DNA from: Vermamoeba vermiformis
Taxonomy: Eukaryota; Tubulinea; Echinamoebida
NCBI GenBank assembly: GCA_045837725.1
Contig: JBEWZL010000057.1
Span: forward strand, 1 to 64,000
Length of the DNA stretch: 64,000 nt
Direction of reading: 5' to 3'
Part shown: piece after piece, positions 26,057-39,066 of the stretch
Position numbering within the stretch: the stretch's first letter is position 1
Layout of the letters: every line of letters begins with the position of its first letter
Notes under the pieces: generated by a model
What the model saw: the letters and a program-made list of their open reading frames with translations, nothing else
Told to the model about the DNA's origin: nothing
Databases searched by the model: none
Position numbers and translations under genes: made by a program

Positions 26057-26451
26057 GTTGTTGGAAGAATAAAATGGATCCTGCGTGATTTTTATGAAAA
26101 TATTTTTGCTCCAAAAGAGCACAACAAGCAGGATATACAGCATTTCAATCCCTTATATATGATTTTAAAGGAACATATCATTATTTCCTTCCGTTTTTGT
26201 TTCTGGTATTAAAAGTAACGGCTATCTTAAGATGCGCGACAGCAGCTATTTCTTCTACGCACCTCATTTGCTACAATATTATTACATAATTAAATAGTAG
26301 CTTGGAGACGATGCATTGTCCGGACAAATTGGTCGCGCTACATCCACGGAGCGGGACTCATCAGGAGTTCGGAATAAATTTCAAAGCTGCTGGACGCAAA
26401 TAAAATCGCCACGCAAAGTTATTTGCAACACAAAGAATATAGCGCACCACA
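26057..26451. promoter_or_regulatory. Divergent promoter region
   Basis: About 395 bp between the peptidase (-) and acetyltransferase (+) start codons. No ORF stands up on protein grounds and no motif was recognised. Confidence 0.4.
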
Positions 26452-27184
26452 ATGCAACGAATATTAACGCCACAGAACAAACAACAAGCGGTGGATGTAC
26501 TTGTTCGCGCCTTTGCAAAAGATCCCGTTTCAAACTACATATCAACAGCTGAAGCTTCGAGAAGAGCGTTCTTCCAATTGAGTGTGAATTATTTATCAGC
26601 TCATACTTATTTATATGAAGGAAACAAGGCAGCAACAGTTTATTTCAAATCTGGCGAAGCAAACAAAAATGGACTTATGGCAGCTATTAATATCACCATT
26701 ATGTACATTAAAGCTGCTATATTATTCTTCATTCTCATGGCGTAGGGCCTCGGATATAATGGGCGTAAGTCAGAAATTTCTTAGTTTATCAACAATTTGT
26801 TAATTATCTTAATAAATAATAATATAGGTAATGGATAATATTGATAAATCAGAAAAACAGAAGCTAGCTAATTATCCGAAGTATTATTACATTTATTTTC
26901 TAGCGGTGGATCCTGATCAACAAGGTAGGTGACCTTTCAGCAATAGTAATGCGTTTCTAATCATGGTTGTACTATTAGGACGCGGATTTGGCTCAAAAAT
27001 GCTTAAAGAAATTATTGCTAAGGCAGATGCAGAGAATTGTCCAGTATTGCTTGAAGCCTCCTCAGAACGCAACAGAAATTTGTATTTATCGCACGGATTC
27101 GAAGAATTTGACGTATACAGCATGCGTTATGACCCTAGCGTCAAGTTGTGGCTTATGTTGCACAAACCTTCGAGTTCAAAGTAA
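26452..27184 (+). CDS. GNAT-family N-acetyltransferase
   Basis: Exons 26452-26702, 26746-26764 (19 nt), 26828-26924 and 26979-27184 give 190 residues. The acetyl-CoA loop 'DQQGRGFGSKML' (Q-x-x-G-x-G/A) is preceded by the beta-strand 'YYYIYFLAVDP', and the tail 'LLEASSERNRNLYLSHGFEE' is the standard GNAT C-terminal signature. At first sight there is a frame break near 26740. It disappears if 26703-26745 (GTACAT...GTAG) is a 43-nt intron, leaving a 19-nt microexon. Acceptor substrate unknown; fungal and plant members of this small-molecule type are often uncharacterised. Confidence 0.75.
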
Positions 27185-27581
27185 AGATCAGATCTTTATT
27201 TATCACTTGAAGCATGATCGACGCTTGTTGAACCACTAATAATATTAGGAGCGATCCTTTCTAGAAATTTTCTGGGACGGGACTGTCTCAATGTCTAGAC
27301 GAGAAAGCAAAAAATCTTGGATTAATTTGACTTTAAACCCTCCTGCAATAACACGGCTAATAATACCCCGCAACCTATTTATATATATTAAGATTGTAAT
27401 TATAATTGGATTGGCATAAAGGCTGAAGGTAAGCCTGAAATTAAATGCAAGCCCATTTTCTCAGAATAAATTCAACGTTTTTTTAGCGTTCGAATAAGCG
27501 CTTAAAAATCAACATTAATGATTTTTACGCAAGTGATTTTGATTAAAATAATATAATTAATTTATTCAATGACAGATCCAA
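27185..27581. other. Intergenic spacer
   Basis: About 400 AT-rich bp between two same-strand genes. No gene or repeat recognised. Confidence 0.4.
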
Positions 27582-29293
27582 ATGTCAAAAAGAAAACACA
27601 TCGTATTTGACTCCTCCGACTCGGACTCTGAAGCACCACCTAAGAAGCAGAAAATTAAAAAAGAAATTCCAATTGCACCACTAACGGAACGATTTCCAAC
27701 GGTTTTTGACCTTGCTGGCAACTACGAATCTGGTGAGGCACCCAGAACATTGATGGAGCTCAGATTAATGCAATATAGCGCTGCTATTCGTTCTAAACCT
27801 AATTGGCGGGAAAAGATTAAAGATCCTACGATCAAAAGCAGGTGGATCCAAGAAGCGAGAGGTTTGTACTGCGATCCAAATCCACTGTTGTACTTGGCTA
27901 ATTGATGATTTAATTAGGTCTAGCCTCAAGCTCGATCAAATATGCTATAAATGAGCTCGAAAAGTACTATACGAAGCTAATTGATGGTCCTATTGTCCCG
28001 TCACCAGTGGATGGTGTTTACCAAGCAGATCAGCTCATTCCACCACAGCTCAAACAGGCCCTCATAGCAGGTGCAGCAGTACTAGAGAATGTACCTGATG
28101 ATCGCAAGGACTGGCACCCTGATTCGAAGTGGCAGGTGTTAGATCTGGTGCATCCATCGCTGTACTGCTACGTCAAAGGCAAGACACGTGTCACTGACGG
28201 CAAAAAAATGCGTTGGAGAAAGTTTTTGCGAGCAGGAGAGCCAGAGCCCAAGCCCGACAAGAAAACTGAGACTAGACTCGGCAAATCAGCAAAATATCAA
28301 TGGCTGCCGTCCGAGTTCAAAATTGATGCTGGTGGCAAAGTGACAATAGAGAGTTATATTAATAATTTGCATCCTAAACAACACGCAGGACTATACGGCA
28401 CTATAGCATCGATATTCGAGCGGTTTGTGCCGCTCTTCAACAAAACACTCACGGATGCGCTGAATCCCCGACGTTACCGTGTTCGCTGCGATGGAGTACG
28501 CTACGAGAGGGGCTGGCACGACTTTCCTAATTACGAAGACTATCTAGCCTACGAGAACATACGTCAACCGATTCAACCAACCTTGGGCGAGTTCACTGAA
28601 GTGCCGCCCCCGAAGCAACTTGTCAATCTGAACGGCCGGACGGTGCAAGTGATCGTGAAGATGGCGAATATCATTTTGACGCCTGACAACCCACAGTACG
28701 ATGGCGGTGTCTGGCACGTTGAAGGCATGGAGAATGAGCGCATCATCGCGACAGGCATCTATTACTACACGTGCGAGAACATCACCGAGTCACAGCTCGG
28801 CTTCAGAGTGTCAGTCTGCGAGCCCGATTATGAACAGCACGACCGTCGAGGAGTCGAAGAGATTTATGGCTTGCGCGATGGAGAGTTGTTAGTGCAGCCA
28901 TTGGGCTCCGTGATCACGCAACAAGATCGATGCGTGGTGTTTCCTAATTTGTACCAGCACAAGGTGGCACCGTTCAAGCTCGCCGATGCGACGAAGCCAG
29001 GAGTGCGGAAGATACTTTGTTTTTTCTTAGTCGATCCAGCCACACCTATATTATCAACTGCGAGAGTGCCACCGCAACAGGTCAGGTGGATCTTGAAAGA
29101 AAAGAAATTTTTAAAGGGCACGTACTTGGCTTTACTGCCCCAAGAGATTCAAGACATTATTATCGATTATTATGAAGACGATGCACTAGCAGCAGCGCAA
29201 AAACATCGCGACAAGTTGATGTGCGAACGGAAGTACTTTGAACGAACGAACAAAGAGCGATGGGAACGACCGTTCTCTTTGTGCGAACATTAA
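27582..29293 (+). CDS. DUF4246-family protein
   Basis: Two exons, 27582-27861 and 27918-29293, make 551 residues. The N-terminus is Lys/Ser-rich with an NLS-like 'PPKKQKIKK'. The body matches DUF4246, a family mostly known from fungi: 'VHPSLYCYVKGKTRV', 'YQWLPSEFKI', 'ESYINNLHP', 'VIVKMANIILTP', 'GGVWHVEGMENERI' and 'LVDPATPILSTARVPPQQ'. The 'WHVEG' His/acid pair with the later 'LYQHKVAPF' His would fit a metal-binding jelly-roll oxygenase site, but this is inference and the family's function is not established. Single intron, clean frame. Confidence 0.8.
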
Positions 29294-29380
29294 AATAGCC
29301 TAATCTATGTCTAAATAAATTTAATTTATTATAAATAATAAACTAGCTAATAAATAAGGTAACATTTAAGTTCGAAAGAC

Positions 29381-32300
29381 TTAAACGTCGTTATAAAACA
29401 TAGTAGGTTTGGCTTTCTTGCGCAATATTGAAGCACGCAATCTAAGACAAGCCTTGATGATCTCCATAATACCAGTGTGGATAATAATCGATGCTAAGAC
29501 CTTGAGCCAGTCCCATCCGTTCAACGGCACCAATTCGAAGAAGTCATTGAAGCCAGGGATGTAAATAGACATGATCAACAAGCTGGCTGACAAGAAGAAT
29601 GCACCAATCAGCCACTTGTTAGCAATTAATCCAGTGCGGAAAATCGATTGAGTTTGAGATCTGCTCAAGAACGAGTGCCATAATTGAGTCATGGTCAAGA
29701 CGGTGAAGGTAACTGTTTGAAGATGCGACAATTCCAAGCCTTCAATGTAATAGCCAATCAACAGCGTGGCTAAGGCCAAGCCAGACATGGACAAGCCTTG
29801 CGCTAACAAAACGAAACCAGATCTGACAGTAAAGATGCCTTGTTTGGGGTTTCTAAATTGTTATATTAGTACCTGGGCACTATATTATTAAATTATTATA
29901 GCAAAACTTACCTTGGTTTACGAGACATGACGTCAAGTTCAGCTGGATCAATACCGAGGGACATGGCAGGAGGAATATCGGCTAAAATAAAGAATTAGTG
30001 GCTGAAATGAGTATAGTTGAATATAATATAGACATACCAATAATGTTAGCCCACAAAATTTGAATAGAAGCAAAAGGAATAGGAGCTGCGATAATGACGG
30101 CCAACAACATGGTCAAAATTTCAGCTGTGTTGCAGGACAATAGGTAGATAATAAACTTCTTAATATTGTCGTAGATTCGGCGACCTTCTTTGACCGCGTA
30201 AACGATGGACTTGAAATCATCGTCGGTTAAAACAATGCCTAAAAAGGAAATTTTGTTAATGAATCTGACAAAGGCTTAAAATATGTAGTATAGACTTACT
30301 AGCTGCTTGTTTAGTAATATCAGTGCCTGTAATGCCCATAGCGACACCACAATCAGATTTCTTAATGGCCGGAGCATCATTAACACCGTCACCAGTCATA
30401 GCGGCGACTTCACCCTTCTTTTGAAGCGTTTCGACAATTTGAAGCTTGTTGTCGGGAGACACCTTTATAAAACGTTAATTACGAGAGTTCTAAGTATTTA
30501 ACTTCTTGCAGATTCGATCGAGAAAAAAGATCGAGATCCGTTCGAAGTCAAACAGAGACTGTGAGGCAGGCAGATATAACACTAGTATTTCCTAGTGCTA
30601 TTCTTTTACAACTCGACGAGTACTCGTGTTTATTATCGGAGTCAAGCACGTACTGGCGTTTGAATACCAATTCGAATCGTGGAACTCGCGATTTTATTAC
30701 TAAAACTAAAAATGAATAACAAAATAAAAGTACTTACTCTTGCAAACACCGTGGGGAAGGGGTCTAAGGTGGCTAATTGCTTACTTTCGTACAATAAATC
30801 GATTTGCTCGCCGGTGAGTACATTGCTTTCTTCAGTGGCAATTCCTAACTTGATTGCAATGGCCTTGGCAGTCGATGGATGATCACCTGTGATCATGCAG
30901 ACTCGAATACCTGCGTCGCGGCACTATAAATAACGAATTAATCAAAATTCAAAATTGGATGCGGATCTTTATCCTTAAAATTTGGTTGGTTGCTTACTTG
31001 TTTGATGACGTTGTTGACGTTCTTGCGAGGAGGGTCCAATAGACCAATCAAGACCGACGAAGCAGAGGTCGCTTTCGACATTTTCAACGTTTTTGAATTC
31101 CTCATCCGTTTTTTCGTCCAAATTGTAGGTCTTGTAACCAAAGGCCAATATTCTCAAGCCTTGGCCAGCCATCTTAGCTCCTTGTTTCTCGATTTTCTTC
31201 AATTTCTTCTCGAGATCTTTGTGTTTTTCGCCGCTCAAGTACTTGTTGCTCTTTTTCAACAGCGACTCTGGCGCACCTTTGGCGAGAATGTAATACTTTT
31301 CTGCGGTCTTGTACACGACACTCATGCGCTTGCGGTCGGAGTCGAATGAATGCTCGTTGACGAATTGAAATCCTTCTTCTGTGAACCGGTCTTTGCCGAG
31401 TCCAAGTTTGATGGCGGCAATGTGCAAGGCAATTTCAGTCGGGTCACCAGTCATCACTGTTTGACCCTCGTCATTTTCAGCGAGACCTGTGTTGTTGCAA
31501 AGACCAGCGCCCATCAATAAGATGCGCAAATCAGCAGGGAACAGTGTCACGTGTGATTTCTTCAGTTTGATCGTCCTTAGTCTTGTACGTGAATTTGCCC
31601 GCAGTGTCTTTTGGATCCGTCGAGCGGCCTTTAACTCTGTACTCGCGACCGCTGACCCAGACCTTCTTAGCGGTCATTTTGCCTTCAGTGAGTGTACCAG
31701 TCTGAAAATGAAGTGGTTAGATCCGGTGACATGTGTCATAAAGTGTCACTTACCTTATCAGAACAAATGGTGGTGATGCTGCCAAGAGTTTCAACAGCGT
31801 GCAATTGACGCACTAAGACGTTATGTTTTGACATGCGCGAGACACCAATGGCCATCGTGACAGTAGTGACAGCCACGAGACCTTCAGGAATGACTGACAC
31901 GGCCAAGCTGACACCGACTTTGAGCATGTCAAGCCAGTAATTGCCGCGCACGAAACCAACGACGACGATGATGACGCACAAGCCGACAGCGACGATGACG
32001 AGAATGATGCCTAATTTGGTAAGTCGCTTTTGCAGAGGAGTCTTGGGTGACTTGGCGTTGTTGAGTCGGACGGAGATCTTTCCCATTTCAGTGCTGGCAC
32101 CGGTGGTAGTGACGATACCTTTGCCGCGACCTTTGACGACGACTGTGGACATGTAGCCCATGTTCAAACGATCACCGAGGGGAGGACGCTTGGCGGCCAT
32201 CTTCTGCGTGTTCTTTTCAATGGCCGTAGATTCACCCGTCAAAATAGCTTCGATCACTTGCAAATTGACAGCTTCGCCTGCATTAAAAAAGTGAGATTTT

Positions 32301-33831
32301 GTGAATAACATTGATTTTCATGAATGGAGCGTACATAGGCGGATGTCAGCAGGAATAGCGACACCTTCTTCGAGCAGAACTATATCACCAGGCACGAGCT
32401 CTGCAGCGGGCAGAGTGTCCACTTCACCGTTACGCAGAACTCGAGCCGTGGGTACGTCGAGTTTGAGCAAAGCATTCAAGGCTTTCTCTGCTTTGTACTC
32501 TTGCGTGAAACCAATGATAATGTTGATGACGACAACTGCTGCTAGAGCACCCATAGCCTTGTAGTCACCTGCGCATTGCAATGTTAAAATTTTGAACAAA
32601 ACTAGGTGACTCGCGCTGGAAATTTCGACTTGGATACTTACCAATACCCGCACTGGCACCCATGGCCACGACGAGGATCAAAATCATAATGTCGCGCACT
32701 TGGTTCCATAACATTCGCTAATAAATAATAAGAGGTTAATTATTGCAAGTCTTTTTTTGCTTCGATCTGACATACCCAGATGCTTTTCTTTTTGGGCTTA
32801 GGCAACAAATTCTGGCCGTAATGTTCTCGGCGGGCAATAACCTCAGTGTCGGTAAGGCCTTGATCAATGGAGGTCTTAAATAGAGCCACTACTGTCTCCA
32901 CATCTGCGTCGTAATATGTCGCTAATAAAAGAATCACATATCAGTCACAAAAATCAATAAACTCCACCTCCGCATTAGCAATTTAATCAGAAAAGGGGCG
33001 CAGAGTATGAATTTACTAATGTCTATATTTAGAATTCTAATAAACAAAAATGCTGTCGCGACATTATTGTAATGTTGTCAAATGAAATTTTAAGAATTGA
33101 ACTTACGAGAGCTATTAGGGGCTTTCTCGTCGAATGACTTTCTGTACAGCGCGTCGCTTTGATCGACAAGATTGCGCTTTTCGAGCAACATCTGAGAAAC
33201 TTCCTTGACGTCGTCGGGGATGAAATCCTTCAGTTGCGAGCATTTAGGGAATGAGTTCATCAAAAAGTGCACGAAGCGCACAGAGACGTTTTGGTGCTCT
33301 TCTTCGCACTCGAGGACGTGTTTGTGAAGGCGCATTCGGCGCAGATCACCATTGGAAAGGCCTTCAAAGGCATCTTGCACTTCCTCGACTATGCAATACA
33401 ACGCGTATTAGTAAACGGGCCATCGGAAGCCGAATTAAAGATAAAATCTATGCAATTCTGATCTAGATTTCGTTCTTTCGTGTTTTTCAGTTACCTTGTT
33501 TGACAAACTCGAAGAGGACAACCAAAGCTAGCTGAGCCTCGGCAGATGGCTTGCCATAGATCTTGTGCTCACGTTGGCCGATGAGTCGAATCAAAACGTT
33601 GACGAGATTCGTTGCGGTGTTGAGATCGACGTGGGTAAGCTTGATGTCGCTGTACCACTGCTGCAAAGTCTTCAAGGACTCTTCAGATTTGTCCTCAGTG
33701 AGGTTGAAGACGAGGCGTTGTAGTTCTGCATTGTAGGCGATTTGTTGTTCTTCTTCTTTGGTCGGATTGAGGCTCTTGCGCTTAGATGAGGGGCCGTTCG
33801 AAACGCGAAGAGAGCTGTTGGACTTTTTCAT
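29381..33831 (-). CDS. P-type cation ATPase (type II, ENA/IID-like) with extra N-terminal domain
   Basis: Minus-strand gene of roughly a dozen exons. All P-type motifs are present: 'AILTGESTA', 'VIPEGLVAV', phosphorylation site 'CSDK|TGTLTEG' split by an intron at about 31747, 'LAKGAPES', '[12 protein letters not shown]', 'TGDGVNDAP'. M6 and beyond read '[18 protein letters not shown]', closer to Na+/K+-efflux ENA pumps than to SERCA. So it is probably a monovalent-cation pump of the plasma or internal membrane; ion preference is inference. Two one-base frame breaks (~31550 and ~31045) interrupt otherwise perfect conservation and look like consensus errors. The first ~206 residues (exons 33831-33495 and 33388-33107) are an unrecognised helical domain that splices in phase into the ATPase ('[16 protein letters not shown]'). 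Confidence 0.85.
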
Positions 33832-34276
33832 TCAATGTGTTGCGTGGGGTTGTTGTAAAATAAAATGATCGCTTCTTCGCGCATTTATAGCTGAACTCTA
33901 GGGAATTTCAGTTGGTTTTTTTTTCAGGCCTTGGATTGCGAGCCACATCCATTTTCGGACGAATAAAATTATTCAAGGAACGCTAAAAAATCGAATCTTC
34001 GAAAATAACCTGCGTTTTGCAGGCGTTAGGCCGCAAATGAGCTATTTTGGTGAAAGATTCAGCTCATCCGTTTCGAAAACCAATAAAATCTATCTTAATA
34101 CTGCGTTCTGTCGCGTTACAGTCGTTATATCATTCATAAAATAATTAAATATCGCTGTTTTAGGGTTGTTTTCTGTGCTCTAAGCGTGTGTTCATCGTGA
34201 TCAGCTAAGAGTAAAAATAAAAGTTGGCTTACCCCTTCAAAGTTCACTTATTTCAGCTTAGAAACAATACGAACAC
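33832..34276. promoter_or_regulatory. Divergent promoter region (ATPase / NF-YB)
   Basis: About 445 bp between two divergent start codons. AT-rich with poly-T tracts; no ORF or repeat recognised. Confidence 0.4.
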
Positions 34277-35254
34277 ATGTCCGACGAAGATAATAGCACA
34301 GCTAATCAGAATGACGCGGATTCAGCCAACTACACTATTAGAGAACAAGATCGATACTTGCCGATCGCAATGATTTACCGAATCATGCGCAAATCTATTC
34401 CCCAAGCAGCCAAAATCTCCAAAGATGCGAAGGAATGTGCTCAAGAATGCGTATCAGAGTTTATTAGCTTCATCACATCCGAGTAAGCCAATAATTTTTA
34501 CTGTCGTTGTAAAACGGTCTAGATCTCGTTTTGTTATTCAAAATTCGTGATAATTATTCACTGCACGTGTATAATTAAGAATAATATGCAAGAAAGCACT
34601 TTTTTACGAATTTTTACTATTTTTCTAATTATTTTGTAATTTTTCAAAGGGCAAGCGAAAAATGCGTTACAGAAAAAAGAAAAACAATCAACGGCGATGA
34701 TATATTAATAGCAATGACTGCACTAGGATTTGATAATTACGTCGAGCCATTACGACTTTATTTAAACAAATTACGGGATGTAAGTTAAATTCTTAATATT
34801 TCATTCTATCGTAGTGTTGATAATAATAATTCTATACAGTTCAACTCTAAGTCCCAAGGCACTAAAAAGACGAGTAAACGAGGCAGCGGCGGTGATGGCG
34901 CTCAAAAACAAGCGGATTTACCTTTGACCGCACCGCCAGTTATTCCACCAAGCATGTACGGCAATTATAGCGTACGTATAAATATGACATGCCATACAGT
35001 ATAGTGTTTAACGAATATACAGGGCTATGCGGTACCACCAGGCTTTCCTAAAGTAAATACTACTTACACCGTGTCAGATCAGCTCCAAAATCAGAACAAC
35101 GTGAATACCAATAGCGGAAATAATAACAACAATGAGTTAAATATGCCTTCTATTGAAGTGCCTATGATGCCGGTACGTATTAAACGAACACCAATTTGAA
35201 ATCAAAATCTGATCTTTAAAGTAGCCGAACGAATCTGGCATTCAACATGAGTAA
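34277..35254 (+). CDS. NFYB: NF-YB, CCAAT-binding factor histone-fold subunit
   Basis: Exons 34277-34482, 34650-34779, 34840-34971, 35023-35172 and 35225-35254 give 215 residues. The histone-fold core is nearly textbook: '[20 protein letters not shown]', '[19 protein letters not shown]', '[18 protein letters not shown]', '[14 protein letters not shown]'. The partner would be NF-YC/NF-YA on CCAAT boxes in the nucleus. The C-terminal half is low-complexity, rich in Asn, Gln and Pro. The final 30-nt exon is the least certain; a stop immediately after the preceding splice (acceptor AAAG) is the alternative. Confidence 0.92.
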
Positions 35255-35483
35255 TTGCCATCATATTACGATGAGTATAGAAGATATATGACATTCGTGT
35301 ATATAATGTAAATAGCACACTCGTTACTGATAGTTGCAGTTCAGGCTATTCTTTTTTATTAATTTTATACATGAGTACTCCTCTAGATCAAGGAAGAATG
35401 CGAGCAAAATATATTACAAGGATCCGCCGCTCGCACCACGGATCGTATTTCTATAATACTACTATTTGATTTCGTGTTGAATT

Positions 35484-37109
35484 TCAATTCGCTTTGTTTT
35501 CTTTGTCGAGTTCCACGTGGCTCATCTTGTTCATGAACGAGGTGCCATGCACAGTGCCACCAACGACAGCGCTCGTGTTGCCAGTGCTGGTCTCGTGCTC
35601 GGGCTCGACTTTGAACAGCTGTCTGCGCGTGCTCGAGGACTTGGCGTGCTGCACAAGGGTCGCGAGTCCTTCAACTGCTTGCAAGTCCACCGTGTTCAGC
35701 GCGTCGTTGGTGACGTGGCCATGGACTGCAATACTGTCGTTGACACCTGTCACTTGAATCATCGGCAACACGCTCTCGTGCAGCGGTGCAGTTTTGAACT
35801 GACTCTTGACCAGTGTTCGTCCAGCCAGGTCTTTGGTAGCAATGAGCACTGGTCGTGCGGGCGTTGAATTCGTTGACCAAGATTGACCCGCACTGCTCTC
35901 GTGTCGTTTGCTGCGTTTGGGCTCGCCAGTGGCTGTTTTGTGCTTGGGAGTTCGATTCTTCAGATCGGAGAATTTCAGTGAATGCACGGTGATCGGTTTG
36001 TGATCTGCGCTGGGAGATTTGAGCGGAATAATTGTTGGTAGTGAATGGGAGGCTGGATCTTGTTTGAATGGACTAAGAATTTTTCGTCGTTTGAAGGGTG
36101 AGGTGTTGGAGGTGCTATTTACAAAGTGATGTGTTGTATGCGACTCATCTACTTGGTCTATTTTACGTTTTTTGAGATTATTGATCAGCTTCGTACACTG
36201 CATCCGTTGAAAAAAAAATTAGAAAAAAATTTAATGATTATTGTTTGTGATATTACCTCGTCTTTAACAATACTCTCGTCAGTTCCAATCTTTGACAATA
36301 TCATCTGATCGGCATTATTTCCATTTTTGGAAGTTAATTTGATTGGCGTTGAGTGCGGGGACTTCAATAGCAAATTATTTTCAACGCCACTGAAACTCGT
36401 GCTGACATTTAAATGTTAGCCTCGTCATTGCTTAATATGACTCTTATTACCTTTTTTCGTATTGTTTTGGATATCTTTCGAGAAATGCAGTGAGTTGTTT
36501 CTGCATCTCGTCGAACGGAACGGTTAGCGATGAAGATCGCTGTTTTTCATTGTTATTTACAGGTGCTTCTGTTAATATGATATTATGAGTATACTGCTGT
36601 AATATTTATAGTGCAGTTAAATTAATTACCTGAGGTCGGCAGCTCGAGGATCTGATCGAGCGATATTTTGCGGAGGTACTTGTTGAAAATAGTGCCAATA
36701 CGCGGCAATTCTGTCATAATAAATTATATTTAATTAATATATCACTATTATCCTTCAACCGTTGATATTTAATTGGTACAGAATTATCGCATCTTTCACC
36801 ATTAATTTAATAATTATGTAAATTCAAAAATAATGCTTACCTCGTTCAGCAGCGAATATTCGTTGTTTTTTAAATGATTGTACGCCCCAAAATTTTTTAG
36901 CTGGACCCTTTCGGCGAGATTGAGATTCTGTAAGAAAATTAGCTGCAGCCTAATAGGAGCAAGTCGAGCATATTATTTTATTATTGCATTATATTAATGG
37001 TGGTATTGTGATATTTCATTTAAATACAAGGTGGATCGTGTAATCCGTTGCCAATAGTCTTACCCGACGGACCAAAGTCAGTTCGTACTTCCTCAACAAC
37101 CACGCTCAT
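35484..37109 (-). CDS. Probable nuclear protein with CDK-type sites and a KEN box, unknown family
   Basis: Six exons on the minus strand: 37109 to about 37065, 36927-36841, ~36717-36632, ~36572-36453, ~36401-36258 and ~36203-35484. The sequence is basic and low-complexity with repeated Ser/Thr-Pro sites next to Lys ('LLKSPHSTPIK', 'RRKILSPFK', 'KNRTPKHK') and ends '...VELDKENKAN', a KEN degron-like motif. An ordered stretch near the N-terminus ('KKFWGVQSFKKQRIFAAER', 'RIGTIFNKYLRKISLDQIL') may be the functional core. Not recognised as any named family; cell-cycle regulation is only suggested by the motifs. Confidence 0.6.
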
Positions 37110-37170
37110 CAATACAATATATCACTATAGTAATATAATACTATTTACACTATCAAGTCTTGTGCTTGTT

Positions 37171-37452
37171 CATAAAGGACAATTTGTTAATTGGATCATT
37201 TTCTTCAAATGAATCGAACACACAAGCTAGACCTCAAAGGCTTCGTTATAATACTTCTATAACAAATTTGAACTTTGATACGTGCTGTATATGTTTTTAG
37301 GCTAAAAAAATGCAACGATGTGCTAATCCGTTATAACTGCCAAGATCTGGCCGAGCGTCAGGTAAAAACGATTGGAATAATTGTAAAATATTACAAATAT
37401 TTAAATAATCATCTATGAAATAATAAATGAGAAATATTTCTAGAATCTGCCC
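37171..37452 (+). repeat. Dispersed repeat, copy A
   Basis: Non-coding segment with clear similarity, in the same orientation, to 53273-53566. Shared words include 'cataaaggac', 'aaatgaatcgaacacac', 'cctcaaaggcttcgtt', 'caacgatgtgctaatccg', 'aagatctggccgag' and 'aaaaacgattggaataat'. No ORF or terminal repeats were recognised. Possibly a SINE-like or other short interspersed element. Confidence 0.7.
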
Positions 37453-37493
37453 AATTAATAACAGGGGATGAGACTGCAATAAAGGCCAGTAAT

Positions 37494-38868
37494 TTATTCG
37501 TAGCACCTCTTGTACATACAAAGCAGTGCATTTTCAGCTTTGGATCGCAAAGCCCAACTGCGCAGTAATCTGAGGGATTCTGTTGGTGGAGCGACTGGCC
37601 TCAACCATTGCTGCACTTTATCAGCCGTTGCAAGGCTACTATTACTAGCAATTGGTTGAAATTGTTTGGTGAATAAATAGAGCAAGAAGTTGTCGATTAT
37701 ATTGATGTGCACGGTTGGAGCGCTAGATTCGAGTTCGATGAGCTTTGACCAATGCAGTTTTGGGGCTCGATGATGCCCAGCGTGGAAATTATCGTTGAAT
37801 GGCGCTACATAACCGTTCCAATTAGTCGTGCTGCTATCAACTGTGTTTGGATTGGTCGGATCTATCAACGAGTGCCACAGCCACGCACCTCTGCTGATAT
37901 AAAAGCCTGCTGGAGCGTACGTGAAAAATAATGGCACCAACAAGCTCGATTGGACTTTCCATAGGGCTAACAGCACGAGGACGAATACTACTTGCCCGAG
38001 AAACATCTCAGCAAGTGCGATCCGAACACGTGACTTGTGGATCTTGTGAATGAGATAGCGATACACTCCAATGCAAGTCGTGTAGTCTAACCACATGCCA
38101 AACGAATAAACTGAGAACTCGAGAATACTTGAGCGATCGTATTTGGCTGTTGATTGAAAGTCGGATGCGTTGTTGTTCTCTTTGTGATGGATCAGCAAGT
38201 GGTTGGTTTTGTACACGCAAGGAATGTATCCAAAAAGCACAGCGGTGACTTGCAGCACAAAAGAAGAAACTTTGTGCTTGAATGGTGCCAGATGCATGTT
38301 CCAATGAAAGAGCCATTCCATCGGTAAGCCGAACGTCTCTTGATAAATAATGTAGAGTGGTAATACAATAATTGCATTTCCAACTGCGCCGCTGCTGAGC
38401 CATATAAACAGCGCATTTTGAGTGACGAATAGTAGTAAAAGTCCAAAGAAGGGAGCGTCTTGCGGGTTATTGACGAAATAGGTCCACCAAGTAACGTCTA
38501 TGAATAATCATTATTATTAAAGTAAGCCTAATATGTTAAAAATTAAGGTACTTGCCACAGTTTTTAGGATAAAACTTGTTTCGCAACGCCTCCAATACCG
38601 ATCGGTAAGTTTTCGTGCTCCAAAATACAGCAATATAACTCCAAATGCTGCCAGGCCATAGTAATAAAATTGGAAATACCAAGCTAATCACCCATAATGT
38701 ACTTGTTGAAAGCTTACTCACGCTGAAGAATTCTTTACGGATCTGCTTTAAAGAATTCAAGTACAAACCACACACGAACTCTAAAGTTAAGCAAAATAAT
38801 AAATACAATACGGCTAGAGTAATATATACATAATTGAATGCGATCATGATTAGTTGTGTTATCGCCAT
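37494..38868 (-). CDS. Membrane fatty-acid desaturase/hydroxylase-like protein
   Basis: Two exons on the minus strand, start at 38868 and stop at 37494, about 430 residues. Several hydrophobic helices. Three His clusters of the di-iron desaturase superfamily: 'FHWNMH', 'NHLLIHHKENN' (HxxxHH) and 'DNFHAGHHRAP' (HxxHH). Likely in the ER, acting on lipid; exact reaction unknown. The junction is not clean: the best donor (GTACCT at ~38550) and acceptor (~38499) do not keep phase. Either a weaker upstream donor (~38560) is used or a base is missing. Confidence 0.7.
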
Positions 38869-39066
38869 TGCATTGAGTTGTCAAAAAAACCGCGATCCAA
38901 AGAATACTCCCACGTGAAGCGTTCACAAAGAATATCGCTGCGTAAATACGGACAAAGAATTGAACGCGTTCTCTAGGATTTGAGAAAAGGGACAAAAAAT
39001 TTTAAGTGTCAAAGAATTAAATGACATTGTGTTATTCTTTTGCATTGCCGTTTTTGGAGATAAAAT

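Noticed and set aside
26703-26760. Apparent frameshift in the acetyltransferase
   Set aside because: Explained by a 43-nt intron and a 19-nt exon.
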